From Spirulina major PCC 6313 (lineage in GTDB: Bacteria > Cyanobacteriota > Cyanobacteriia > Cyanobacteriales > Spirulinaceae), in assembly GCF_001890765.1 (NCBI RefSeq), contig NZ_KV878783.1:559028-623027 (forward strand): a DNA stretch of 64,000 bases. Reading direction: 5' to 3'. A program made the translations under genes and the position numbers. The notes under the pieces are model-generated. The model was given only the letters and a program-made list of their open reading frames with translations, made no database searches and was not told where the DNA came from. Positions 39,777 to 47,653 of this stretch are shown here, in pieces (the stretch's first letter is position 1; every line of letters starts with the position of its first letter).

Positions 39777-41672
39777 ATGCTTGGCACTGCTGTCCCTCCC
39801 ACTGAACTGGCTATTTTTGAAGACCTTGTCCAGCAACGTCTCCATACAGAATTGCCGGAGTTAAGCCCGGTGCATGTCCATGGCACGCTCAAGCAAACAA
39901 CGTTGTTGATTGTAGTGCAACATCGTGGCCCGGAATTGGCCCATCCGACGCGGGTGTTTCGGTTGATGGAAAGGGTGTTCCATGAGACAGACTTTCACCA
40001 ACGGTTCCGGAGTTTGATGTATTTAAAGTTAGAGGGGCGATCGCAACCCTACGCCTTTCATAACTATATTCCGCGCCCCCCGGCTGTGGACGTGGCGGCC
40101 CAGGTGCGGGCCTATACCCCGGAAGGCATCGCCGAACAGGGGGCGCTGGTGCATGAACCCCCCGAACCGGAAAACCTCGCCCCACCGGAACCGCCCTCCC
40201 TACCTCAGGCGGCCGGCCACGAATTGATCGACATGGAAACCGATAATTTGATCCTCGCAGCGGCAGAGGATGGGGAAAACGGATTGCTGGCGGTGGAGCC
40301 GGACACGGAAACCGCGCCCCGTGATCCGATTACCGATGCGATCGAGCCAGACGCGGAGGGGTTGTCTTGGCGATCGCTGGATGAGCGGTTTTGGGTTCCG
40401 GCGTTGATTGTGGGGACGGTGATTAGTGTGGGGGTCTTTTTCGGCAGTATTTATGCCCTGAGTCGTCCCTGTGTGCTGCGGTCTTGTCGGACGTTGGATG
40501 TGGCCCAGGAGTTGGCCAATGAAGCGATCGCCACCCTCCAAGATCCGCCTTCCGGTCAAGCCGTCCTCCAAGCTCAAACCCAACTGGATCGCGCCCTGTT
40601 GCTGTTGGAGTCGATTCCCTCCTGGTCGGGGAGCCATGACGACGCGGCAGAACTGCTGCAAGTGTATGAACTGACGGTGGACAATGTGGCGGAACTCGTA
40701 GACGCGCTCAAAGCGGCCAATGCGGCGGCCAATGCAACCCAGAATCCGCCCCTGACGGTGGAGCAGTGGCAAGGGGCCTTAGATCGGTGGAATGAAGCGA
40801 TCGCCGGCCTCGATGCCCTGCCCCCCACGAGCGAGTTTTATCGGTTTGCCCAGAAAAAGGTGCAGGAATATCGCCAAAATGTCAGCATCGTTAACGAACG
40901 CTTGACGACGGAAAAAACCGCCGTCGAAAACCTAGCCCTAGCCCAGGAAGCGGCCAAAGTGGCGGACGTGCGCCTCACCATTGCCCAATCGTTGCCGGAC
41001 TTGCAATTGGCCTATCGCACCTGGCAAACGGCTATTGATGCTCTCAACAACATTCCCCCGGCCACGACTTCCTTTCCTGAAGCCCGCCGCCTCTTGGGAC
41101 TCTATCAACCGCAACTCAAGGAAGCCCGCGATCGCCAAACCCAAGAAACCTTCGCCACCAACGCCTACAGCAAAGCCATTCGCCTCGCGGCGCAAGCCGA
41201 AGCCGCCGCCAACCAAAACCGCTGGACAGAGGCGATCAATGGGTGGAATCAGGCGATCGCCTCCCTGAAACAAATCCCCAGAGACAGCTTCAACGCGGTT
41301 CAAGCCCAACCCTTGGTAAATACCTACAGCGATGCCCTCAGTCGAGCCGAATCCCGCTTAGAAGGCTCGCTTCAACTGCAACAGGCCAAGACCGATCTAG
41401 ATAAGGTCTGCCGCCTCAACGATCGCCAAATTTGCGTCTATACCGTCACCAATAGCAAAATCACGGTGCGTCTCACCCCGGCCTATGTGGAACAGGTACG
41501 CCAAACCTCAGAGCAGGCGCGATCGCAAAACAATCTTGAAGCCCAAGTGGATGTGATGGATCACGTCTTTGCCCTCGAACAGGCCCTCGAACGGATTAGC
41601 GATCGCGCCGGAATTCCCCTCGACATCTACACCACCAACAATATTTTGGTAAAATCCCACACCCCCAATTAA
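39777..41672 (+). CDS. Membrane protein with long helical tail, cyanobacterial, function unknown
   Basis: A 631-residue protein. ATG at 39777 (MLGTAVPPTELAIFEDLVQQ) is preferred to the upstream TTG because the protein part with consistent composition starts here. The N-terminal 100 residues form a soluble alpha/beta domain (TLLIVVQHRG, FRLMERVFHETDF). An acidic, Pro-rich linker leads to one transmembrane helix at about 206-228 (WVPALIVGTVISVGVFFGS). The remaining 400 residues are helical with repeated motifs of the form WQxAIDxLNNIPP (for example WNEAIAGLDALPP, WQTAIDALNNIPP, WNQAIASLKQIPR), spaced about 75-100 residues apart. It looks like a membrane-anchored scaffold; I do not recognise a characterised family. 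Confidence 0.7.
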   Translation: MLGTAVPPTELAIFEDLVQQRLHTELPELSPVHVHGTLKQTTLLIVVQHRGPELAHPTRVFRLMERVFHETDFHQRFRSLMYLKLEGRSQPYAFHNYIPRPPAVDVAAQVRAYTPEGIAEQGALVHEPPEPENLAPPEPPSLPQAAGHELIDMETDNLILAAAEDGENGLLAVEPDTETAPRDPITDAIEPDAEGLSWRSLDERFWVPALIVGTVISVGVFFGSIYALSRPCVLRSCRTLDVAQELANEAIATLQDPPSGQAVLQAQTQLDRALLLLESIPSWSGSHDDAAELLQVYELTVDNVAELVDALKAANAAANATQNPPLTVEQWQGALDRWNEAIAGLDALPPTSEFYRFAQKKVQEYRQNVSIVNERLTTEKTAVENLALAQEAAKVADVRLTIAQSLPDLQLAYRTWQTAIDALNNIPPATTSFPEARRLLGLYQPQLKEARDRQTQETFATNAYSKAIRLAAQAEAAANQNRWTEAINGWNQAIASLKQIPRDSFNAVQAQPLVNTYSDALSRAESRLEGSLQLQQAKTDLDKVCRLNDRQICVYTVTNSKITVRLTPAYVEQVRQTSEQARSQNNLEAQVDVMDHVFALEQALERISDRAGIPLDIYTTNNILVKSHTPN

Positions 41673-41684
41673 CCCGCAATGGCG

Positions 41685-42812
41685 TTAATCCTCCCAAAGG
41701 CGGCGGCGGGATGGGCCCCGGAGGCGAGCATGGGTGTCACGGAGAAGGGCGGGAATATTGAGGTGATGGGGACAACGGGGCAGACAGTCGCCGCAGTCGG
41801 TGCAGCGATCGCCTCGGCGACCGGGGAACCAATGGCCCGCCTTTTCAAACATCCCATAACGATACTTTCCAAAGTCCGTCATCTCATAACCCACCGCCAG
41901 ATTCCGCAGCCGCAAAACTTCCGGAATCTGGATCGCTGCGGGGCAGGGCAGGCAGGCGTAGCATTGCTGACAGTAATCGGGGCCAAGGGTTTCACCTTGG
42001 GCGGTGCGGAGACGGGCGAGGATCTGCGCTTCAGTGGGGGTGAGGGGTTCGGTGCGATCGCCCCACTGCAACGGCTCATCCAGATCGGCGGCGGTGGTAG
42101 CTCCGACGCTCAAGGTGGTAATCCGGGAATCGGCCAGTAAAAAACGGTAATTCAACCCCACCGGCGAGATGGGGTGACAGAGGGAACGGAGGCGATCGGG
42201 AGGATTAAACAACTGGCCGCCTTTGTCGCGGGGCGAAATGATCAGCGTGCCGAGATCCTGGGCCTGGGCAACATCGAGCACCGGAGCATTGCGCTGGAAC
42301 AAGAGGTAATAGTGAAGATTGACGAAATCGAAGGCGTGGGTGTGGAGGGCTTTCAGGATCAGCTCTAACGCGCCATGGGTGGAGAAGCCAATAAAACGGA
42401 TTAAGCCGTCATGCTGGGCCTTTTTAAGCACATCGAAACCGCCTTGATTCAACCAGTGAAGATGTGCCGGGGTGTTCAAACCGTGGAGGGCGAAACAGTC
42501 GAGGCGATCGCGCTGTAATCGTTGTAAAGACTGTTCGAGTTGGGGGCGGAGTTGGGCGGGGTCGGCGGTGGGGGTGAGTTTGGTGGTGAGGATGAGGCGA
42601 TCGCGCTCCCCCGGTGGTAGAGACTGCAAGGCTTGGCCCAGATAGATCTCGCTATTGCCGTAGCCTTGAGCCGTTTCAATGTGGTTAATGCCCCCATCGA
42701 CGGCAGCGGATAGGGTGCGTTGAAACTGCTGGGGATCATGGAGGCCGCGCATCGTCCCCAGGGAAAAAACCGAAAGCTTGAGGTTGGTGCGACCAAACCG
42801 GCGATAGTCCAT
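41685..42812 (-). CDS. Aldo/keto reductase with C-terminal 4Fe-4S domain
   Basis: A 375-residue oxidoreductase. The AKR barrel shows INHIETAQGYGNSE (in this subfamily Glu replaces the usual Asp), Lys in LTTKLTPT and His in FALHGLN. The C-terminal region has a cluster of cysteines, CQQCYACLPCP, and a ferredoxin-like CTDCGDCLPRCPHHLNIP. This fused arrangement is common in anaerobic and phototrophic bacteria and suggests electron transfer from ferredoxin. It converges with the membrane protein gene (12-base gap) and follows the DUF151 gene by 11 bases, so those two are co-transcribed. Substrate unknown. Confidence 0.9.
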   Translation of the reverse strand: MDYRRFGRTNLKLSVFSLGTMRGLHDPQQFQRTLSAAVDGGINHIETAQGYGNSEIYLGQALQSLPPGERDRLILTTKLTPTADPAQLRPQLEQSLQRLQRDRLDCFALHGLNTPAHLHWLNQGGFDVLKKAQHDGLIRFIGFSTHGALELILKALHTHAFDFVNLHYYLLFQRNAPVLDVAQAQDLGTLIISPRDKGGQLFNPPDRLRSLCHPISPVGLNYRFLLADSRITTLSVGATTAADLDEPLQWGDRTEPLTPTEAQILARLRTAQGETLGPDYCQQCYACLPCPAAIQIPEVLRLRNLAVGYEMTDFGKYRYGMFEKAGHWFPGRRGDRCTDCGDCLPRCPHHLNIPALLRDTHARLRGPSRRRLWED

Positions 42813-42823
42813 GGGCTTGGGGG

Positions 42824-43333
42824 TTAACTTTCGCTTGTGCCCTGTCGTCGTCCCATTTTGATGAAGTCTTCGGGGCTAATATCGGCGACAAAATCGCGGA
42901 AGGCTTGGCGTTCTTCTTCGTCGGCATCGCGATCGACGGGGATCGAGGCTTCGGCGACGACTTCTTCCACAACCCAGATCGGGCTGTTGGTGCGCAGGGC
43001 GATCGCGATCGCATCACTAGGGCGGCAGTCAATTTCGCGGGTCTGATCGCCCCATTCCAAACAGAGCAAAGCGTAAAACGTGCTATCTTGCAGCGCATGA
43101 ATCACGATCTTCGACAGAGAAAGATCGAGGCTGTCGAAAATATTGCCGATCAGGTCATGGGTCAGGGGGCGAGGCGGCGGGTCATGCTGTTCAAGCGCCC
43201 CAATAATTGATTTGGCTTGGTCTTGGCCGATGCAAATGGGGAGAGCACGACGATCAGACCCATCTTTGAGTAGAACAATGGGACTCCGAGTATAGGCATC
43301 GAGAGCAATACCCGCAACAGTCATTTCAATCAT
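42824..43333 (-). CDS. Bifunctional nuclease family protein (DUF151)
   Basis: A 169-residue protein. The opening MIEMTVAGIALDAYTRSPIVLLKD, the central RALPICIGQDQAKSI and the REIDCRPSDAIAIALR motif are diagnostic of the BFN/DUF151 family; a plant member has DNase and RNase activity. The C-terminal acidic helix (DADEEERQAFRDFVADI) is the UVR-like extension found in many bacterial members. Complete, ATG at 43333. It precedes the Fe-S aldo/keto reductase by 11 bases. Confidence 0.9.
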   Translation of the reverse strand: MIEMTVAGIALDAYTRSPIVLLKDGSDRRALPICIGQDQAKSIIGALEQHDPPPRPLTHDLIGNIFDSLDLSLSKIVIHALQDSTFYALLCLEWGDQTREIDCRPSDAIAIALRTNSPIWVVEEVVAEASIPVDRDADEEERQAFRDFVADISPEDFIKMGRRQGTSES

Positions 43334-43550
43334 CGGCTCATTCTCTCAAATGATTCAACAGCGTTCTATCTCTGAAAGTCGCTGGCAGGTGAGTGGATCG
43401 GCTCGGTTCAAGTGGATTAGACTGTGACCTGACTCAACGCCAGTACCAACGATTAACCTTCAGTATGCCCTAGTCTCAGGAAGAATGGGTTAGAACCATT
43501 GATTAAGAAATCCGGAAAAATGGCAGGATGCGATCGCATCATCTAAACCA

Positions 43551-43581
43551 TTGCTCGACTTTCGCCGCTTCCCTGTATAAT
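43551..43581 (+). promoter_or_regulatory. Probable promoter of rpmF
   Basis: A perfect -10 hexamer TATAAT at 43576-43581 is preceded by TTGCTC at 43551-43556 (19-base spacing). Transcription would start near 43588, giving a leader of about 60 bases before the rpmF ATG. The -10 is convincing, the -35 only fair. Confidence 0.6.
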
Positions 43582-43648
43582 GGGAGGTTGCGAAAAGTCT
43601 GACCAATCATGGCAGATAACCGACCCCGAATAGTAGAAACACAGGATC

Positions 43649-43825
43649 ATGGCAGTCCCCAAGAAGAAAACCTCCAATGCAAAACGCGATCAACGTCGCG
43701 CCAACTGGAAACGGAAAGCAGCCTTCGCGGCTCAAAAAGCGTTGTCCCAAGGTAAATCCGTCCTCACCGGACGATCTCAAAGTTTTGTATATCCCACGGA
43801 TGACGAAGACGACGACGACGAATAA
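43649..43825 (+). CDS. rpmF: 50S ribosomal protein L32
   Basis: A 58-residue protein. The N-terminus [20 protein letters not shown] is the hallmark of bacterial and plastid L32, which is part of the large ribosomal subunit. Cyanobacterial L32 usually lacks the zinc-binding cysteines, and none is present. The acidic end (DDEDDDDE) is a cyanobacterial feature. AGGA lies seven bases before the ATG. The gene stands alone between its own promoter and a strong terminator. Confidence 0.95.
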   Translation: MAVPKKKTSNAKRDQRRANWKRKAAFAAQKALSQGKSVLTGRSQSFVYPTDDEDDDDE

Positions 43826-43852
43826 AACCTGGGTTGATACCCACTCCTATCC

Positions 43853-43880
43853 AGCCCTCTCCCAACGGAGAGGGCTTTTT
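43853..43880 (+). terminator. Intrinsic terminator of rpmF
   Basis: AGCCCTCTCC, loop CA, and GGAGAGGGCT form a strong stem followed by TTTTT, 28 bases after the rpmF stop. A textbook intrinsic terminator on the + strand. Confidence 0.9.
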
Positions 43881-44220
43881 GGGTTGGTGAATGTCCCCCA
43901 GACAAGTCATCGAAACCCCTCTCCCGACGTTGGGTTACTGCTGATCCATAATGCGCAAACGTTGACCTAGACTGCATTTGATCCCCCTGATCAGGGCAGC
44001 GAGTGAGACGCTCGTACTGCTGCGACACAGCTAAAATTATGATTGACCGTAGGGTGGCTTAGGCGGCTAAAACACAGGCTATTAATGAAATCTGACAATC
44101 CGCCGCAACCCACAAATCAAGCTGTGTCGTCACAGAGAATTACAATCCTCGACAAATACACAATCCGGTCAGGCACAACCCAAGAGTTGTGGAGATGAGT
44201 TTGCCGAACCCCGATCCGCC

Positions 44221-44364
44221 AAGAACTGAAGTTCTTGGCTCATAGCGAAAGTGGGCTAAAGCCCACTCCAGAACCCGTTTTAACGGGTTTTCGCTCTGAG
44301 GCGGGGATTTCAATCCCCGACTGGGGGGGAACTGCTGCTTATGTCGTGCGAGCTTCTAGCTCGC
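44221..44364. repeat. Cluster of five short palindromes
   Basis: Within the 632-base gene-free stretch between rpmF and the pdh E2 gene, five hairpin units follow each other: AAGAACT/AGTTCTT (44221), GTGGGCT/AGCCCAC (44251), AACCCGTT/AACGGGTT (44272), CGGGGATT/AATCCCCG (44302) and GCGAGCT/AGCTCGC (44348). Such REP-like motifs are scattered through cyanobacterial spacers. No coding frame or RNA gene was recognised in the rest of 43881-44457. Confidence 0.7.
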
Positions 44365-44457
44365 TGCCCTCATGGGAGGGATCAAATGCGGGCGAGGTCA
44401 ACAGTCCTAACTTCTGCTAGACCTAGGCAAAGACAGACCCTAGGCCAACCATCGGCC

Positions 44458-45738
44458 CTACAGCGTCAGGGATTGGGGATTGGTTTCGATCAATTTCGCC
44501 AAATCCTTGAGGAACGAAGCCGCATCTGCACCATAGATCACCCGGTGATCGCAGGTGAGGTTGACTTGCATTTGCCGCTTCACCCCAAATTGACCATCAT
44601 CACCGGCCACCAATTGCGGTTTAGACGCACCCACTGCCATAATCGCCCCTTGACCCGGCGGCAAAATCGCATCAAAGCGATCCACCCCAAACATCCCCAA
44701 ATTCGAGATGGTGAATGTGCCGCTGTTGTACTCATCGGGCTGCAATTGTTTGGAGCGCGATCGCGCCACGAGGTCTTTCCAGGTGCGAGACAAACTGTAG
44801 AGATCCAATTGATCGGCATTTTTCAATACCGGCGTAATCAGGCCACCATCGGGCATCGCCACCGCAATGGAAACATTGATCCCGCTGGAGTAGTGGATAC
44901 CGTTTTCCACATAGCTAGCGTTAACAATGGGGTGCTTGGCGAGGGTGACGGCTACGGCCTTGGCGAGGAGGGCGGTCATCGTTACGCCCTTGGGCTTCAC
45001 CTGCTTGTAGAGGGCATCGAGGGCATCAGTGGTGATTGTGTAGCCAACGCGGAAGTCCGGAACCTGTAAGCTTGCCATCATGTTGGTGACGACGGCTTTT
45101 TGGAGGGTGTTCATCGGCTTCACTTCCCCAGGGGTGACGGGGGAAACGGTGGGAGCGGGAGCAGCGGCGGCGGGGGCTGGGGTTGCGATCGCTGCCGGAG
45201 CGGGCGATGCTGTGGCGGGTTGGCCCGCAGCCTGTTCAAGATCAGCGGCCACAATCCGACCGTAGGGGCCCGACCCGTTGACCGTCGCAAGGTCGATTTT
45301 GAATTGCTTGGCGAGTTTTTTCGCACGGGGAGAGGCAACGATTCTACCCGTTTTAGCCGGGGCGGGGGTAGCCGGGGCAGGGGCAGCCGAAGCGGGAGCA
45401 GCCGGGGCGGGGGCAGGAGCGGCGGGGGCGGCGGCGGCGGCGGCGGCTGAACCGCTGGTTTGAGAGGCGGCTTGTTGTTTAGCCTGTTCGATCTCGGCTT
45501 CAGTTTCAGCGAGGAGCGCGATCGCACTTCCCACCGGAGCTTCTTCCCCCGCAGGGGTAATAATCACAGCCAGATAACCAGCATGGAACGATTCCACGTC
45601 CATATCAGCTTTGTCGGATTCAACAACAACGACGGTTTCGCCTTTTTCAACTGCGTCACCAGGCTGTTTGGTCCACGAGACAATTTTTCCCTCAGTCATG
45701 GTGGAACTGAGTGCGGGCATAAAAATATCACGGATCAT
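44458..45738 (-). CDS. pdhC: Pyruvate dehydrogenase complex E2, dihydrolipoamide acetyltransferase
   Basis: A 426-residue protein that moves the acetyl group to CoA in the pyruvate dehydrogenase complex, supplying acetyl-CoA for lipid synthesis. The lipoyl domain carries Lys43 in ESDKADMDV. An Ala/Pro hinge of about 60 residues, a peripheral-subunit-binding domain (IVASPRAKKLAKQF) and the catalytic domain follow. The active-site motif is DHRVIYGADAA, with Tyr-Gly where many E2s have DG; this matches plastid-type E2. Its E1 alpha partner, pdhA, is in the same window at 60206. ATG at 45738. Confidence 0.93.
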   Translation of the reverse strand: MIRDIFMPALSSTMTEGKIVSWTKQPGDAVEKGETVVVVESDKADMDVESFHAGYLAVIITPAGEEAPVGSAIALLAETEAEIEQAKQQAASQTSGSAAAAAAAPAAPAPAPAAPASAAPAPATPAPAKTGRIVASPRAKKLAKQFKIDLATVNGSGPYGRIVAADLEQAAGQPATASPAPAAIATPAPAAAAPAPTVSPVTPGEVKPMNTLQKAVVTNMMASLQVPDFRVGYTITTDALDALYKQVKPKGVTMTALLAKAVAVTLAKHPIVNASYVENGIHYSSGINVSIAVAMPDGGLITPVLKNADQLDLYSLSRTWKDLVARSRSKQLQPDEYNSGTFTISNLGMFGVDRFDAILPPGQGAIMAVGASKPQLVAGDDGQFGVKRQMQVNLTCDHRVIYGADAASFLKDLAKLIETNPQSLTL

Positions 45739-46247
45739 GGAGCGTTTCTTCTTTGCGACAAGGTGGACAACGGTGCGTTAAGCCTTAGCATTTTACCGCG
45801 TTTAGCTTAATCGGCGGGAAGCCCAACAGTCGGCTCACGGTGAAGGTCAGGATGAACGCCAAAGCGATGGCGTGAAAGGGAGTTGCCCGCCCGCCCAAAA
45901 ATCCCAGGGAATAGAGTGGTGGCTCAGTCCATGGGTCTCACGGCTGAGCAAATCGCCTAGGGTTAGTCTCAATCACTACGCAAGACTACGGATTAACTAT
46001 GTGACCATTTCAATGATGTATTTCTCAAAAGTCCCGTAATCATACTGCATTACCTTCTTGCCAGCCCTATAAATTACGCTATGATTAGTCAGTATAACCC
46101 GCATGATGATTGATCACATTGCACCACCCGTCTCTATTTCAGGTGCGCCAGGGAACAACATCCTATGAGCCGATTAACACCGGCTAAGTGTTGAGCTATT
46201 CAGTCCATCATTTAACCCTTATCCATCATTACACCAGAGCTTTAATC
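45739..46247. other. Spacer between pdhC and the WecG-type gene
   Basis: About 500 bases with no convincing gene. A possible stem GCTCAG/CTGAGC lies around 45931-45958. The frame of the downstream gene is open from 46188, but the first good start is ATG 46248. The divergent promoters must lie here; none is clear. Confidence 0.35.
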
Positions 46248-47480
46248 ATGGTCAGTATTCGCGAAGGCTCAGGCCCAGTTCAGAATTCAGATTTAGAGTT
46301 TTATATCCCCAACGTGGGGGTGATTGGTTCACCAGTGACGGCGATGAGTTTGGAGTCACAAATTAGCACGGTCATGCAGTGGGCTAAGGCAGGCTGGAGT
46401 AAAGGAGTCTTTGCGGCTAATGTCCACATGTTGATGGAAGCGCACTGGAATCCTGAATTTGCCAAAATCTTGCAGCAAGCGGATCTGGTGACTCCGGATG
46501 GGATGCCGCTGGTGTGGGTAATGAAGCAACTGGGTTTGAGCCAGCAAGACCGGGTGACGGGGAGTGATTTGTTTCAGTATTGCTGCGATCAGGCCCAACA
46601 TGAAGATGTGAGTGTTTCCTTTGTGGGGTCTGATGCGGAAACCCTCGAAAAAATGCGCGATCGCCTCGAAAAAGAATATCCAAAACTGGCGATCGCCGGC
46701 ATGGAACCCCTGCCCTTCCGCCCCCTCACCCCCGCAGAAGACCAAGAACTGATCGAACGCATTAACGCCAGCGGTGCGGGCCTCGTCTTTGTCGCCCTCG
46801 GTTGCCCCAAGCAAGAACGTTGGATCATTGAACATCGCGGCAAAATTAACGCCGTCATGCTTGGGGTTGGGGCCGTCTTTCCGTTCTACGCGGGGACGGT
46901 GCAACGCGCCCCCGAACGGATGCAGCAACTAGGCCTCGAATGGCTCCACCGCCTCCAACAAGAACCCAAACGCCTGTGGAAACGCTACGCCGGAACGATC
47001 CCGCCGTTTGTCCTGTTGGCTGCGAAACAAATCGCGCTCCAAGCCCAAGCCAAACTCCAAGACCCCAAACAACCCATCCATCAATACCGGCACGCTCAAC
47101 CCATCGGCGAATTGCTGCAAAAAGCGGGTCTCTTAACCGCAGAACAGGTGCAGGAAATTCTGGCCGACAAAGAGCGATACCCCAATCTCCAATTTGGTCA
47201 AATCCTGGCCCAGCGGGGTTGGCTGAAGCCGGAAACCGTGGATTTTCTGATCGAACATTTACCGCAACTCCCCGTTGAAGACATCCGGCAACCCATCGGG
47301 ATGTATCTCAAGTTAGCGGGCTTGTTAGATGATGAGCAAGTCCAAGAAATTCTCGAAGCGCAAAACCAAGAGGGCTTGCGTTTTGGTGAAATTGCCGCTC
47401 AAAAAGGATGGCTGAAGCAAGAAACGGTCGATTGGATCGTGAATTCGATGAATATTTCCACTCCCCTGCCCACTGAATAG
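46248..47480 (+). CDS. WecG/TagA/CpsF-family glycosyltransferase with C-terminal tandem helical repeats
   Basis: A 410-residue protein. The N-terminal 250 residues are a GT26-type transferase (VFAANVHMLMEA, LVTPDGMPLVWV, RVTGSDLF, FVALGCPKQERWI, MLGVGAVFPFYAGTVQRAPE) that adds a sugar to a lipid carrier during polysaccharide assembly. The last 130 residues hold two copies of a roughly 60-residue unit: IGELLQKAGLLTAEQVQEIL with QFGQILAQRGWLKPETVD, and MYLKLAGLLDDEQVQEILEA with RFGEIAAQKGWLKQETVD. These resemble the N-terminal domain of type II secretion/pilus ATPases. ATG at 46248 chosen for the MVSIREGSGP start. Confidence 0.85.
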   Translation: MVSIREGSGPVQNSDLEFYIPNVGVIGSPVTAMSLESQISTVMQWAKAGWSKGVFAANVHMLMEAHWNPEFAKILQQADLVTPDGMPLVWVMKQLGLSQQDRVTGSDLFQYCCDQAQHEDVSVSFVGSDAETLEKMRDRLEKEYPKLAIAGMEPLPFRPLTPAEDQELIERINASGAGLVFVALGCPKQERWIIEHRGKINAVMLGVGAVFPFYAGTVQRAPERMQQLGLEWLHRLQQEPKRLWKRYAGTIPPFVLLAAKQIALQAQAKLQDPKQPIHQYRHAQPIGELLQKAGLLTAEQVQEILADKERYPNLQFGQILAQRGWLKPETVDFLIEHLPQLPVEDIRQPIGMYLKLAGLLDDEQVQEILEAQNQEGLRFGEIAAQKGWLKQETVDWIVNSMNISTPLPTE

Positions 47481-47653
47481 AGCCGGAGTCGTGGCCCCAT
47501 TGTTTGGGGCTGTGGGTTCTGTGATATCAACCATAGACTGATCAACGATCAACATCCGACAGTCTATTGATCACTGGAGTGAGTTTGAGCAACGGGAACG
47601 ACAGCACCGTCTCGGTTCACCGTCCAAGCAGCTAGATTTGAGTCAGAAAGGTT

